Of a stretch of DNA of 64,000 bases, positions 44,379 through 53,796 are shown one piece after another (the first letter of the stretch is position 1; the number at the start of each line of letters is the position of its first letter). This stretch comes from Planctomycetota bacterium (lineage in GTDB: Bacteria; Planctomycetota; SZUA-567; H5-PLA8): contig JAKLKQ010000022.1 in the NCBI GenBank assembly GCA_023150555.1, positions 1 through 64,000 of the forward strand, written 5' to 3'. The translations under genes were made by a program, and so were the position numbers. The notes beneath the pieces are model-generated. The model was not told where the DNA came from. It saw only the letters and a list, made by a program, of their open reading frames with translations, and searched no databases.

Positions 44379-44751
44379 CGTCCGGCCCTCTAGCGTTACG
44401 TCTCGAAAATGGGTGCGTGCTGACGTCCCTTTTACTCACCATGGCGGAGGGATGGGCTACTGTCAAGCTGAGGCCCTTTTTCATCGGGCTGCTCGATGGC
44501 CGCCAGGGGCGAATGCCGGGGGGTACGGGGGGTGCGGGGTGGGTTGCACCTTGAGCTGTTCCTACGAATGCCCTGCTAACTCGGGTGAAAAAATTTTCGC
44601 GCGGTGGGCCTTCCGGCGGTGCTGCGCGTGGTGCAATCCGCTGGAGGGTAAGCGCCCAGCCGGACGATGCAGAAATCTTGGAACAGGATAGGCTCTAGGG
44701 ACCCTTGGGCCAGGGGCAGGGGAGAGCCCCATTTAGGGGCCGCGGCGTGGT
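44379..44751. other. GC-rich intergenic region
   Basis: I see no gene in these 373 bases. TGCACCTTG occurs at 44545-44553. A GGGG-AGAG-CCCC hairpin (about 44719-44730) is the only other obvious structure. I looked for the SRP-RNA and RNase-P signature motifs and found neither. Confidence 0.4.
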
Positions 44752-45324
44752 ATGGAGAGTCCCAGCTTGGGCGACAGCGACCGCCAGGGCAGCGCGCACC
44801 GCATCGGCCTGATCGCCGATACGCACGGGCTCTTCGATCCCAAGCTGGAAGAACTCCTGGCCGGCGTAGAGCTGATCCTGCATGCGGGGGACGTCGGTGC
44901 GCCGGAGCTCCTGCGGATCCTGAACCGCATCGCGCCTGTGAAGGCCGTCAGCGGCAACGTCGATGTCGGCGTCGCGGGGCTGGACCTGCCCTGCTTCGTG
45001 CGGCAGGACGTGCATGGCGTGTCGGTGCTGGTCACGCATTACGTTGGCGATCCCGAGGCGCTGCTGCCGCCGGTGGCGGCCGAGTTGGCGCGCGAACCGG
45101 CTCAGCTGGTGCTCAGCGGGCACACGCACAAGCCTTGGATCGAATGCCGCGACGGCACGGTCTTCGTCAATCCGGGCTCCTGCGGGCCGCGGCGCTTCAG
45201 GCTGCCGCGTTCGTGCGGCGTGCTGACTCTGCCCGGAAGCTGCGGCAGCCCCGAGACCGGCGGGCTGGACGTGCGTTTGTTCGACCTCGATACCGGCAGC
45301 GAACTCGACTGGAAGTCGGCCTAA
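44752..45324 (+). CDS. YfcE/MJ0936-family metallophosphoesterase
   Basis: This 190-aa calcineurin-like phosphodiesterase has 'RIGLIADTHG', 'LILHAGDVGAPELL', 'VSGNVD' (GNxD) and 'LVLSGHTHKP' with 'VNPGSCG'. These are the five metal-ligand blocks of the family. 'VGVAGLDLPCF' replaces the usual GNCD-following text. It is likely a cytoplasmic phosphodiesterase with a broad or unknown substrate. Its TAA overlaps the start of the next gene (TAATG). Confidence 0.9.
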   Translation: MESPSLGDSDRQGSAHRIGLIADTHGLFDPKLEELLAGVELILHAGDVGAPELLRILNRIAPVKAVSGNVDVGVAGLDLPCFVRQDVHGVSVLVTHYVGDPEALLPPVAAELAREPAQLVLSGHTHKPWIECRDGTVFVNPGSCGPRRFRLPRSCGVLTLPGSCGSPETGGLDVRLFDLDTGSELDWKSA

Positions 45325-48272
45325 TGGAAGAAACGAAGATCATCCCGCGCGAGCCCGAAGGAGAAGGCAAGGGCAACGGCGAAGCCGGTGGCGCGGCCCC
45401 GCAACCCGCGGCGCCCGTGCCGCCCGAGTTGGCCACGATGTCGGAGGGGCTCGACGAGACCAAGGCGATCCCGCCCGCCCCGAAGCCCGGCGCGCTGAAC
45501 CTCGAGCAGTCCTTCTGGAAGGCGGCAGCGGCGCTGATGCTGGCGCTCGCGTTCCTGACGGTCTCCGGCTGCTTTAACGCGCCCTTTCTGAGCTACGACG
45601 ACGTCGAGCAGGTCAGCAAGAACCCGGTCGTCGCCGAAGGCAAGAGCCTCTTCGCGGGCTTCTTCGAATTCCACTACGCGCAGTACGTGCCCGTGACGCT
45701 GGCGAGCTTCAAGCTCAACTTCGATCTCTTCGGGCGCGAGGCGGCGTGGAGTTTCCGCGCGGGCAACCTGCTCCTGCACGCCTGCAGCGGCCTGCTGATC
45801 ATGGCCCTCTTCGTGCGCCTGGGCCTGAAGCGCCTGGAGGCGATGGTCTTGGCGATGGCCTGGGTCGCGCACCCGATGGCCTGTGAGTCGGTGGGGTGGA
45901 TCACCGAGCGCAGCAACTGCCTGGCGGCCTTCTTCGGCCTCCTGGGCTTGTACGCCTACGTGCGCTGGTATGCCGACTGGGCGGGCGTCCTGGGCGGCGC
46001 GGGCGGATTCCTGCTGGCGGTGCTCAGCAAACCGGCGGCGCTGGGCTTCCTGCCGATTTTCGTGGCCGTGGACCTGCTGGGCGGACCGGACAAGCTCAAG
46101 CGCGGCAACATGCTCACCGAGAGCGGCGGCTTCTCGATCGTCGGCAACCAAGCCGGCGCCTTCTGGCGCCTGCTGCCGCTGGTGCTGGTCGCCGGGGTTC
46201 TGACGTGGGTGGGCATCGAGCGCCACAAAACGGGCCTGATGCCGCCGCCGGGCGGGCACTGGTACACGGCGCTGCTGACGGACGTCGAGATCTTCGCGCG
46301 CTACCTGTCCAACATCCTGGCACCCTACCGGCTCAGCGCCTTCTACCACGTCCGCGACATCGAATCGCTGGCCGACCCGCGCGTCTATACCTTCGGCGCC
46401 GTGCTGGTGCTGCTGGTGGTCATGAGCACCGCCGTGGCGCGTTCGCGCCGCCGTGCCGCCTTCGGCTGGCTCTGGTTCTTCGGGGGCCTGGCGACCAACT
46501 CCAACATCGTGGCCATCGACTTCCTGATGCAGGACCGCTATGCGTACCTGGCGTCCATCGGCGTCCTGCTGGTGGTCGTCGAGACCGTGCTCGGCATCGC
46601 CGACCGCGTCTCCGCGGCGCCGGCCGAGCACGCGCAGCCGCGCCCCGTCCTGGCCGTGCTGGCCGGGCTGTTCATCGCCATGCTGGGTTTCTTCAGCGCG
46701 CAGCGCAGTGTGCTGTGGGCCAACGAGGCGAACCTGTTCGAGCACGCCACCCGGCAGCAGCCGGGCAGCGCCTTCGGGCACCTGTACCTGATGACCGTCC
46801 TGGACACCCGCGGCTACGAGGTGTCCAAGGCCACGGTGCGCACGCCGGACGAGGAGGCCATGCGAGAGAAGGCACTCGAGGAGATCCGCACGCGCATCCT
46901 GGCCGAATTCAACGACGCGCGCGGCTGCAGTGACTACTACCGCCACCACGCGCCCTTCGAGGCCCGGCTGACGGCGGCCCGCAACGCGCGGGATCTGGGC
47001 AAGCTCGACCTCGCGCGCGATCTGCTCGGCGGCTTCCTGCCCCCGCCGCCGCCGCCCGAAGGCTGGGAAGAACGCCTCCGCGAAGGCGACGTGGCCGGCG
47101 GCCTGCGCGGCACGCTGCTGGGCCCCGAGATCGGCTTCGGGCACGTGTACGTCTACTACGCCAAGACCCTCTGCAGCGCCTACGACCTGATGGCCGAGTG
47201 CGATCTCGATGCCTTCCAGCAGGCGACGCTGGTCGCCGACGGCAACGCGTTGCTGGACCGCGCCGAAGGATGGGTGGAAAAGAGTGTCGCGGCGCGGCTC
47301 GAGATCGCCGGCGGCCTCGCGAAGGAAGCCGAGCGCTACCGCACCATGGCCGCCGACTACCGTGCCGCCGCGCGGCTCGAGAGCGCCAACCGCCTCGTGA
47401 AGGAAGGCGAGCGCTACGACGCCATGGCCGCCGACTACCGCGCAGCCACCGCCAGCCCCGCGTGCATCGCCGTGCTGCGTGCGCGCGATGCCCTGAAGCT
47501 GGCGCAGGAGAGGGGCAAGAACCTGGCCGCCGCGTTCAAAGAGGTTCAGGAGGCCCTCAAGCGCCTGCGCCCGACTATCGACGAGTACCGCGGCGCGCTG
47601 CTGCCTCCGCCGCGCGCGCCCGAGGACTGGCTGCCCGCCCCCGAGCGCTTGCTGTCCGTTGCGCTCCTGGCCGAGGGCGAAGCCCGGCTCGAGGGCCTCA
47701 AGCCGCCGCCGGGCGCCAGCGAGAAAGATCCGCCCCCACGCCTCTCGTGGATGCCGGTGGCCGACCTCATCCAGGAACTCTGCAACCGCGCGCTGGAATT
47801 GGACCCGTCCTGCGCCGACGCGCACTTCCTGCTCGCGCGCCTGCACCTGCTCCTCGACCGGCTCTGCGAACTCAACCAGGACCTGGCCGGCAGTAACGAG
47901 CACTTCAGCGAGGCCGTCAAGCAGTACAACAAGATCTCCACCTCCTGGTATCGGTACCCCATCGTCCAGGCGCACCTCAGCCGCCTGAAGCCGCCCAAAC
48001 CCCTGCCCAAGGACGATGAAAAGAAGGTGAACGGTGAGGCGGGCGGGACGGGCGGGACGGGCGAACCGCGCGAAGCGCCCGGCAAGACGGAGCTCGCGCC
48101 GGAGACGAAGACCGAGGCCGCGCCGGAAGCGAAGACCGAACCTGCGCCGGATAAAAAGACCGAGGCCGCGCCGGAAGCGAAGGCTGAACCTGTGCCGGAG
48201 ACGAAGACCGAGGCCGCGCCAGAGACCAAAACGGAAGCCGCGCCGGCAGCCGGAGGTGACGCGGGGCCATGA
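45324..48272 (+). CDS. TMTC-like GT-C membrane protein with helical-repeat C-terminus
   Basis: This 982-aa polytopic membrane protein has a soluble N-terminus of about 60 residues. Membrane segments follow from about 62 to 465 with 'FNAPFLSYDDVEQV' (acidic pair Asp92/Asp93), 'YVPVTLASF', 'LLLHACSGLLIM' and 'GWITERSNCLAAFFGLLGLYAY', as in TMTC/DUF1736-type O-mannosyltransferase-like proteins. A helical, TPR-like domain runs from about 470 to 890 and contains an internal duplication ('AARLE..A..L.KE.ERY..MAADYRAA', about 655-705). A low-complexity tail repeats KTEAAPE-type units. Start and stop both overlap neighbours, so it is translationally coupled to 44752 and 48269. Confidence 0.78.
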   Translation: MEETKIIPREPEGEGKGNGEAGGAAPQPAAPVPPELATMSEGLDETKAIPPAPKPGALNLEQSFWKAAAALMLALAFLTVSGCFNAPFLSYDDVEQVSKNPVVAEGKSLFAGFFEFHYAQYVPVTLASFKLNFDLFGREAAWSFRAGNLLLHACSGLLIMALFVRLGLKRLEAMVLAMAWVAHPMACESVGWITERSNCLAAFFGLLGLYAYVRWYADWAGVLGGAGGFLLAVLSKPAALGFLPIFVAVDLLGGPDKLKRGNMLTESGGFSIVGNQAGAFWRLLPLVLVAGVLTWVGIERHKTGLMPPPGGHWYTALLTDVEIFARYLSNILAPYRLSAFYHVRDIESLADPRVYTFGAVLVLLVVMSTAVARSRRRAAFGWLWFFGGLATNSNIVAIDFLMQDRYAYLASIGVLLVVVETVLGIADRVSAAPAEHAQPRPVLAVLAGLFIAMLGFFSAQRSVLWANEANLFEHATRQQPGSAFGHLYLMTVLDTRGYEVSKATVRTPDEEAMREKALEEIRTRILAEFNDARGCSDYYRHHAPFEARLTAARNARDLGKLDLARDLLGGFLPPPPPPEGWEERLREGDVAGGLRGTLLGPEIGFGHVYVYYAKTLCSAYDLMAECDLDAFQQATLVADGNALLDRAEGWVEKSVAARLEIAGGLAKEAERYRTMAADYRAAARLESANRLVKEGERYDAMAADYRAATASPACIAVLRARDALKLAQERGKNLAAAFKEVQEALKRLRPTIDEYRGALLPPPRAPEDWLPAPERLLSVALLAEGEARLEGLKPPPGASEKDPPPRLSWMPVADLIQELCNRALELDPSCADAHFLLARLHLLLDRLCELNQDLAGSNEHFSEAVKQYNKISTSWYRYPIVQAHLSRLKPPKPLPKDDEKKVNGEAGGTGGTGEPREAPGKTELAPETKTEAAPEAKTEPAPDKKTEAAPEAKAEPVPETKTEAAPETKTEAAPAAGGDAGP

Positions 48273-50011
48273 CCGCGGCGGAGCCATCCGCCGGACGCGC
48301 AACCGACGCGCTCCTGATCGTTGCGCTCAGCCTGCTCGCCGTCGCCGGCGCCTTCAGCGCGCCCTTTCTCGCCTACGACGACACCGTCCACATCACGCAC
48401 AACGCTGCGCTGGATCCGAAGGTCCCGCTCCTTAGCTACTTCGCGCCCGACGCCACCGAGAGCGCCGCCGGCAGCCAGGCCTACATGCCGCTGACGTACT
48501 TGAGCTGGCGCCTGGATCGGTTTCTCTACGCAGGTTGGATGCCGGCATTGCTGGGCAGCTGGGCGCCGGGCGTGCGCGCCACCACATGGCTGCTGCACGC
48601 GCTGGCGGCGCTGCTGCTGTGGCGCTTCCTGCTCTCGTTGGGCGTGAAGCGCGGCGCCGCGCTGGGCATCGCGGCCCTCTTCGCCTGCCACCCAACCGCC
48701 TGCGAGACGCTCTGCTGGGCCACCGAACGCAAGACCGCGATCGCCGGCTGCTTCGGCTTCGCGGCGCTGTGCGCGTGGACGCAGCGCGGCTGGCCGCGCC
48801 TGGTGCGCGCGGCCGTGGCCACCACATGTTACGTGCTGGCGCTGATGGGCAAGCAGAGCGCGCTGGGCCTGTTACCGGTCTTCGCGGTGCTGGAAGGCTT
48901 CGGCGGCGCGGAGGGGCTGCGCGGCGAAGGCGTAAAATCGCAACCGCACCGGCATGCCGCGGCGCTGGCCTTTGCCCTCGCGCCGCTCGCCGCCGCCAGC
49001 GCGTTCTTCATCCTGATCGGCCTGCGCGGCCACGCCCACTACCTGGTGCCGCCGCCCGGCGGGTCGCTCTTTACCGCCCTCCTGACCGACGCATGGATCG
49101 AACTGCGCCAGGTGCGAAACCTGCTGGTGCCCACGGACCTCAGCGCCTCGTACGCGATCGAGCCCATCGTCTCGCTCGCCGACGGGCGTCTGTGGCTTTC
49201 GCTCTTCGTGCTGGCCGCGGTCGTGGCGGCGGCGATCTACTTCGCGCGTTCGCGGGCACGCGCGTTCTTCGGCTGGCTCTGGTTCTTCGGCGCGCAGGGC
49301 CCCAGCCTGAACCTGATCGCGCTCTCCTGCCCGATGGCCGACCGCTACCTGTACCTCGCGCTGCCCGGGTTCATCCTCGCCGTCGCCGAGATGATCGAGG
49401 GGCTCTGGGACCGCGCGCAAACCGAAGGCGGCCGACGGCGCCTGGGGCTGGCCGGCTGCGTGGGGCTGTACGTGCTGCTCTGCGGTGGCTTGGCGGTCGC
49501 GCGCGGCCTGGTCTGGCGCGACATGCACACGCTCTTCGCCGATGCCGCGCGCAAGGAACCGCGTTCGGCCTACGCGCGCTACGGGCTGGGGCAGGCCGAG
49601 GCGCAGGCGTGGATCGACCACGCGCGCGACGGCTATACCAGCGCGTCCTTCGCCGTCGCCGACGGCCGGATGCCGGTGGGGCTCGCGTATGCCGAGTGGC
49701 TGCGCCGCAACGGCGAAACGACCGCTGCCGAAGCGCGGATCGAGGCCGAAGCACACGCCGACGCCTGGGCCGCCGAATGGACGGCCTTCTTCGACGAGGC
49801 CGTCGATGCGGACCGGCAGCTCAAGCGCGGCGAAGTCGCGCTCGAGCTGGGCGTCTACCACCGCCTGCGCGGGGAACCCGCCGAGGCAAAGCGCTTCCTC
49901 AAACTGGCCGCGCACCCGCCGCCGGGCGTGTACGAGGACCCAGGCATCGTACAGGAAGCCCGCCGGCAACTGGGCGAACTCGGCGTGCCCGCCGATCCTA
50001 TAACCCCTTGA
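48269..50011 (+). CDS. TMTC-like GT-C membrane protein 2
   Basis: This 580-aa polytopic protein is a paralogue of the upstream gene. It shares 'FSAPFLAYDDTVHITHNAAL' (acidic pair Asp37/Asp38), 'YMPLTYLSWRLD', 'LLHALAALLLW', 'CWATERKTAIAGCFGFAALCAW' and 'SCPMADRYLYLALPGFILAVAEMIEG'. It lacks the long helical domain and low-complexity tail of the first and has only a short TPR-like end. The ATGA overlap shows coupling. It is a candidate membrane glycosyltransferase; its donor and acceptor are unknown. Confidence 0.78.
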   Translation: MTAAEPSAGRATDALLIVALSLLAVAGAFSAPFLAYDDTVHITHNAALDPKVPLLSYFAPDATESAAGSQAYMPLTYLSWRLDRFLYAGWMPALLGSWAPGVRATTWLLHALAALLLWRFLLSLGVKRGAALGIAALFACHPTACETLCWATERKTAIAGCFGFAALCAWTQRGWPRLVRAAVATTCYVLALMGKQSALGLLPVFAVLEGFGGAEGLRGEGVKSQPHRHAAALAFALAPLAAASAFFILIGLRGHAHYLVPPPGGSLFTALLTDAWIELRQVRNLLVPTDLSASYAIEPIVSLADGRLWLSLFVLAAVVAAAIYFARSRARAFFGWLWFFGAQGPSLNLIALSCPMADRYLYLALPGFILAVAEMIEGLWDRAQTEGGRRRLGLAGCVGLYVLLCGGLAVARGLVWRDMHTLFADAARKEPRSAYARYGLGQAEAQAWIDHARDGYTSASFAVADGRMPVGLAYAEWLRRNGETTAAEARIEAEAHADAWAAEWTAFFDEAVDADRQLKRGEVALELGVYHRLRGEPAEAKRFLKLAAHPPPGVYEDPGIVQEARRQLGELGVPADPITP

Positions 50012-50074
50012 TTGCACGAAGTTGGTGCAGCACGACGTGCTTACCTAAAGGGCATTTAACCTACTTCGTGCAAT
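50011..50074. repeat. Large inverted repeat with nested hairpin
   Basis: ATTGCACGAAGT (50011-50022) and ACTTCGTGCAAT (50063-50074) are perfect 12-base arms around a 40-base loop. The loop holds GCAGCACGACGTGC, which matches GCAGCACAACGTGC near 23051. It starts at the last base of the upstream stop codon. Confidence 0.65.
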
Positions 50075-50134
50075 GTAACATCCTGCACGACGGGCAGCCA
50101 TGTTCTGATAACAGGTTGTAGAGATTATCGCAAG

Positions 50135-50154
50135 AATGTTCGTCGACGAACATT
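50135..50154. repeat. Perfect 20-bp palindrome centred on GTCGAC
   Basis: AATGTTCGTC and GACGAACATT are exact inverts, and the symmetry continues outward with mismatches to about 50127 and 50163. It resembles the 42-bp palindrome at 22978-23019 in its GTCGAC centre and AT-rich arms. Confidence 0.6.
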
Positions 50155-50215
50155 TTCGCATAATTTCGATTTTGCGAGGGCCACGTGCAGCGGACTTACG
50201 CGATCGGCACGGCGG

Positions 50216-52612
50216 TCATTCGTCATCGACGGTCGCCGCATATCCGGCGTAGACCTCGGCCCAGTCGACCTTCGCCGCGCCATTCGCTTCGGTCAGTTGG
50301 ATGCGTACACGCACCGGCTTTGCGCCGCGGAAGAGCCGTCCCCACGCGCGCGGCCGCTGCGGGTCTTCCCAGAACTCGCCATTCTCCAAGAGCATGACCG
50401 ACGACCAGGTGGCGCCGGACATTTCCTGTATGCAAATCTCGAGACTCCGCTTCGCGAAGCCTTCGTCGATCTCGGCGGCGAGCACCCACACCAGCCATGG
50501 ACCGTTGGGATGCGCGTTCGCAGCGGGGTCGTTCGCGAGTTCCAACACCAGGCCTTCGCCGGAAAGCGCGTCCACCGGCAAGGGCACCGCAGTCAGCGGA
50601 TCGCCGTCGTAGAGCGCGCTCAGCGCCTGCATGCTGAGCGTGCGGCCGCCGAGCGTCGAGTCGCCCGTCACGGCAAAGCGTTCCATGCTGCGCAGGCGCC
50701 ACGGCGCCTCGTCGCGCGCCGCCCACTCGCCTGTGAATCGGTAGACGTAGTAGCGCGGGTTCGCGCCGAACGGCCCGCGGCGCTCGAACCAGCTGAAGCC
50801 TTCCAGCAGCGGCAGCCCGTTGGCCAGGTAGGCGGGCTCGAGGCCGACGTTTCGCGTGCGCGCGGTGCGCAGGTTGCCCGGCGACGGGCAGGCCAGCGCG
50901 CGCTCCCAGGCGCGCCCGCGGAAGGCGGTGGTCTGCGTGTTCGGATCGCTGGCGAAGACCGCCTTGCCCAGCACGCCGGGCGAGGCCGGCAGGTGGTAAG
51001 GCGTGCGGCTCGACTGGCTGAGGATGCCTTCGCCGCTCCGGCCGGCGTCGTCGATCGCTTTCAGCGCCTCGATCTGCCCGGCATCGTATCGGTAGGGCAG
51101 TTCGTCGTAGAGCAGCAGCACGCCGGCCGCCGTCGTGCGCACGCCCTGAAGGCATAGCACGCCCAGCGCGATGACTGCCGCCCAGGCCAAGCCCCGCCGC
51201 GCGCCCGATACGTAATGCGCGACCCACACGCCCGTCGCCAGCATCGCCGCTGTGAAATAAAGCTGGTAGAAACGAAAGAGGTCGTACTCGTTCAGGGAGA
51301 GCGTCAGGTACAGCGCCCCGAGCGCGCCCGGCAGCGTGGCGCCCACCAGCCAGCGCACCGCCGCCGGCGCCCTGGGCTTCAGCGCCCATGCCGCGAACAG
51401 CGGCAGCAGCAGCAGCGTGTGCGCATAGTCCTGCCACCACATCGCGGCGTATCCGGCATCGCCCGGGTAGAGGCGTTCGGCGATGCTGGGGAAGCTGGGC
51501 GCGAAAGTGCCCGTCCACGCAAAGCGTATGTTCGCATCCGCCGTCAGGCCCAGCGCCGCGCCCGCCGCCATGCCGCCCTGTACCAGCGCCACGCCCAAGC
51601 CCAGCACGCCCGCCCCAATGAGGTCGCGTGTCGCCGACCATCCCTTTCGCAGCCGCGAGATGGCGAAGACCGTCAGCGCCACGGCCGCGGCCAGCGCAGC
51701 CTGTTCGGCCAGCAGGTTCACCGCCGCCAGCGCGAGCCCCAGCGGAATGGCCGGCGAGAAGCCTCGCCCCGGCGCATCGCCTTCGGGCCAGCGCAGCGCC
51801 ATCGCGAAGATCCCGATCAGCCACGCCCAGCCGCTTAAAAGCGCCGGCGCCGCGAAGACCGCGCCCAGCCCGTCGCACGCGAAGCGCGGGTCGCCCGGCA
51901 TGAACAGTGGTTCGTTCCCCACCAGCACCGCGGTCCAGCGCAGGTTCCCGCCCAGCGCGAACAGCAGCGTTCCGCCCAGCACGTACGCCCGCGACGGCGT
52001 CCGGCCGTCGCGCGCCGCCGCCGCGCGCAGGAACTCCACGCAGCCGCCCAGCGCCAGCGGCACCAGCACCGCCATCGTCACGTGCATCGCCAGCCACGGC
52101 TCGAGCCCCGTGAAGCCGCCCAGCGACGCGCCGAGCAGGTTCAAGCCGTAGTGGTAGATCAGCACCTGCGCCGTGTCGTAGGGATGCGTGTTCGGCAGGC
52201 CTGCGATTTCGAGCGGCTTGCAGAGCGACGCATGGAAGAGTTGGTCGCTGCCGCCCTGGTAAAGGAGGTGAATGATCCACAGCCCCGCCACCGGCAGCAG
52301 CCACGGCCAGACAGCCTTCACGTCGTCGCGGCAGGCGGCGAAATCCAGGCGCAGGCTCTCGCGGCCGAAGAGGAAGCAGAGCAGCAGCGCGGCACACTCG
52401 ATGCCCAGTAGCGCCGCTGCCGCCGTGCCCGGCAGGATCAGGTAACTCAATGCGTTGAGTGCGACGAGGTGCGCGCTGAGGCCCGCCAGGCCGCCCAGCG
52501 CCAGGCAGGTGTGCGCGTCGGACGAACGCCACGCGCGCCGCGCCCACGCCGCGCCCAGCGCCAGCGGTGGAAGCAGGCACGCCAGCACGGCCAGCCCGCG
52601 CAGCACCTCCAC
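50216..52612 (-). CDS. Polytopic membrane protein, candidate GT-C glycosyltransferase
   Basis: This 798-aa protein has about twelve hydrophobic segments in the first 500 residues ('VLRGLAVLACLLPPLALGAAWARRAW', 'GVLGLGVALVQGGMAAGAALGL' and others). A large soluble C-terminal domain follows (about 500-798), beta-rich with 'GNPRYYVYRFTGEW'-like text ('FGANPRYYVYRFTGEW'). The N-terminal 'GGSDQLFHASLCKPLEIAGLPNTHPYD' lies after the fourth segment in the usual place of a GT-C catalytic loop. It stands alone, divergent from the small membrane proteins at 52788. The start is GTG with GGAG about 12 nt upstream. No family is certain. Confidence 0.65.
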   Translation of the reverse strand: MEVLRGLAVLACLLPPLALGAAWARRAWRSSDAHTCLALGGLAGLSAHLVALNALSYLILPGTAAAALLGIECAALLLCFLFGRESLRLDFAACRDDVKAVWPWLLPVAGLWIIHLLYQGGSDQLFHASLCKPLEIAGLPNTHPYDTAQVLIYHYGLNLLGASLGGFTGLEPWLAMHVTMAVLVPLALGGCVEFLRAAAARDGRTPSRAYVLGGTLLFALGGNLRWTAVLVGNEPLFMPGDPRFACDGLGAVFAAPALLSGWAWLIGIFAMALRWPEGDAPGRGFSPAIPLGLALAAVNLLAEQAALAAAVALTVFAISRLRKGWSATRDLIGAGVLGLGVALVQGGMAAGAALGLTADANIRFAWTGTFAPSFPSIAERLYPGDAGYAAMWWQDYAHTLLLLPLFAAWALKPRAPAAVRWLVGATLPGALGALYLTLSLNEYDLFRFYQLYFTAAMLATGVWVAHYVSGARRGLAWAAVIALGVLCLQGVRTTAAGVLLLYDELPYRYDAGQIEALKAIDDAGRSGEGILSQSSRTPYHLPASPGVLGKAVFASDPNTQTTAFRGRAWERALACPSPGNLRTARTRNVGLEPAYLANGLPLLEGFSWFERRGPFGANPRYYVYRFTGEWAARDEAPWRLRSMERFAVTGDSTLGGRTLSMQALSALYDGDPLTAVPLPVDALSGEGLVLELANDPAANAHPNGPWLVWVLAAEIDEGFAKRSLEICIQEMSGATWSSVMLLENGEFWEDPQRPRAWGRLFRGAKPVRVRIQLTEANGAAKVDWAEVYAGYAATVDDE

Positions 52613-52775
52613 GTTCAGCGGACTCCGGTGAGGGAATCGGCACGGCGTCGCATCGAGCGGCCTCCGGACGGCACAGCGCGAAGAGCAGCGTTCGCGCGTC
52701 CGGATGCTCTTTTAAGCGGATTCCGCCTGCAAGCGATTTCCGGCGGGAACGAACCCTGTTGGTTGCCGGTGAGGG

Positions 52776-52781
52776 TATAAT
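52776..52781 (+). promoter_or_regulatory. TATAAT box 6 bases before a start codon
   Basis: A consensus -10 hexamer ends 6 bases before the ATG of the 52788 gene, so the transcript would be leaderless. No ribosome site fits there. I see no good -35 box at normal spacing. Confidence 0.45.
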
Positions 52782-52787
52782 CTCCGC

Positions 52788-53159
52788 ATGACCCAAGCCC
52801 CGCGCGGCCGCCCGTGGTTCCAGTTGCACCTCAGCACCTGCGTCGTGCTGATGCTGGCGGCGGGAGTGCTAGTGGGTGCGAATTTTGTGCCGAGCACGCG
52901 CGCGGTCGTATGGATTCCCTTCGCCGATCATCCATCTTTCAGCGACAGTGGGTCCGGAAATCCGAACGCGGATGGCTGGGGATGGCCCATGACCTTTCGG
53001 GTTCTGAACGTTCTTGGTGAGCCGCTTTGGCGTATCGAGGGCGTAGTGTTCGACGTATTGGTTGCGCTGGGCATTATTTTCTCCCTTGGGTTCGCCATCG
53101 AATGGCGCATCCGCCGCCGCGCCGACGACGAAGCGGAGTTCCGGGAGTCGATTGGATGA
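52788..53159 (+). CDS. Small membrane protein of the 'HLST' type
   Basis: This 123-aa protein opens 'RPWFQLHLSTCVVLMLAAGVLVGANFVP' and has a second membrane segment at about residue 87-105, with a Ser/Gly/Trp-rich loop between them. The same 'Q-hydrophobic-HLST' opening recurs in the next gene and in the one at 55150. Its stop overlaps the next start (ATGA). The family is known to me mainly as hypothetical planctomycete proteins; no function is assigned. Confidence 0.7.
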   Translation: MTQAPRGRPWFQLHLSTCVVLMLAAGVLVGANFVPSTRAVVWIPFADHPSFSDSGSGNPNADGWGWPMTFRVLNVLGEPLWRIEGVVFDVLVALGIIFSLGFAIEWRIRRRADDEAEFRESIG

Positions 53160-53455
53160 GCGAGCCAACTTCGGAGAATCGCGCGCGCACGCAGATTCAC
53201 CTGAGCACCGCCATCGCGCTCACCGTCGTCATCGGCGGATTGACCGGCCTCTGGCTTTGGATCCTCGACTACTTCGGGACGCAAGCGCGGCCCAAGGATC
53301 CGTCCTTCGATCCGACACAGTGCAAGCACATGGCAGTCTTCCTGAGCGTGCTCGGCGCGGCCACGCCGGTGGCGATCTGGCTCACCTTCGCACTGGGCGA
53401 GTCCCTGGCGCGCCGATGGCACGAGCGCGGCAAGAAATCGACCCCGCCGGTTTGA
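53156..53455 (+). CDS. Small membrane protein of the 'HLST' type, paralogue 2
   Basis: This 99-aa protein has 'RARTQIHLSTAIALTVVIGGLTGLWLW' and a second segment 'MAVFLSVLGAATPVAIWLTFAL'. It is translationally coupled to the gene before it by an ATGA overlap. It ends with a basic tail. Both proteins are probably inserted in the inner membrane with a short loop outside. Confidence 0.68.
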   Translation: MSEPTSENRARTQIHLSTAIALTVVIGGLTGLWLWILDYFGTQARPKDPSFDPTQCKHMAVFLSVLGAATPVAIWLTFALGESLARRWHERGKKSTPPV

Positions 53456-53504
53456 CATCCTCCATTTCGTGGGGTTTATTGCCTCAATTAAGGAGGCCGT
53501 ATCG

Positions 53505-53615
53505 ATGTTTTTCGTCCTTCAATTCCACGCGGCCCAGCCGCAACTCGCCGGGAGGATCCTCGGGCAGGGCGCGACCTTGCCCGGTCGCGACGTCCCGCGC
53601 GATCCCCAATTGTAA
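53505..53615 (+). CDS. Possible 36-aa peptide gene
   Basis: A short open frame starts with ATG 8 nt after a perfect AAGGAGG site and reads 'MFFVLQFHAAQPQLAGRILG' before ending 'DVPRDPQL'. It lies in the 341-base gap before the EF-Tu paralogue. The strong ribosome site supports it, but there is no other evidence. It could instead be a leader or chance frame. Confidence 0.3.
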   Translation: MFFVLQFHAAQPQLAGRILGQGATLPGRDVPRDPQL

Positions 53616-53796
53616 GCATCATTTAGCTGTCTAATTTCCGCGTTCCGAGCGTGCGTGCGCCTTGTCGCGCCGCACCGCCGAGTTGCGCTCAATTTCACTC
53701 TGTCCGCCCGGCTCCGCCGGGCGCGGAGTTCCATCGTCCCTTGTCTTTTCACAATGCAGGCCGGCTCGCGGAAGCGCGCCGGAAAGGAGCATTCCC

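Noticed and set aside
44379..44751. Possible SRP or RNase P RNA
   Set aside because: The GGAAGCAGC-type SRP motif and the RNase P core motifs are absent.
44667..45323. Upstream extension of the TMTC-like gene
   Set aside because: The extension overlaps the YfcE-like gene in another frame and is Arg-rich. The ATG at 45324 overlaps the upstream stop as expected for coupled genes.
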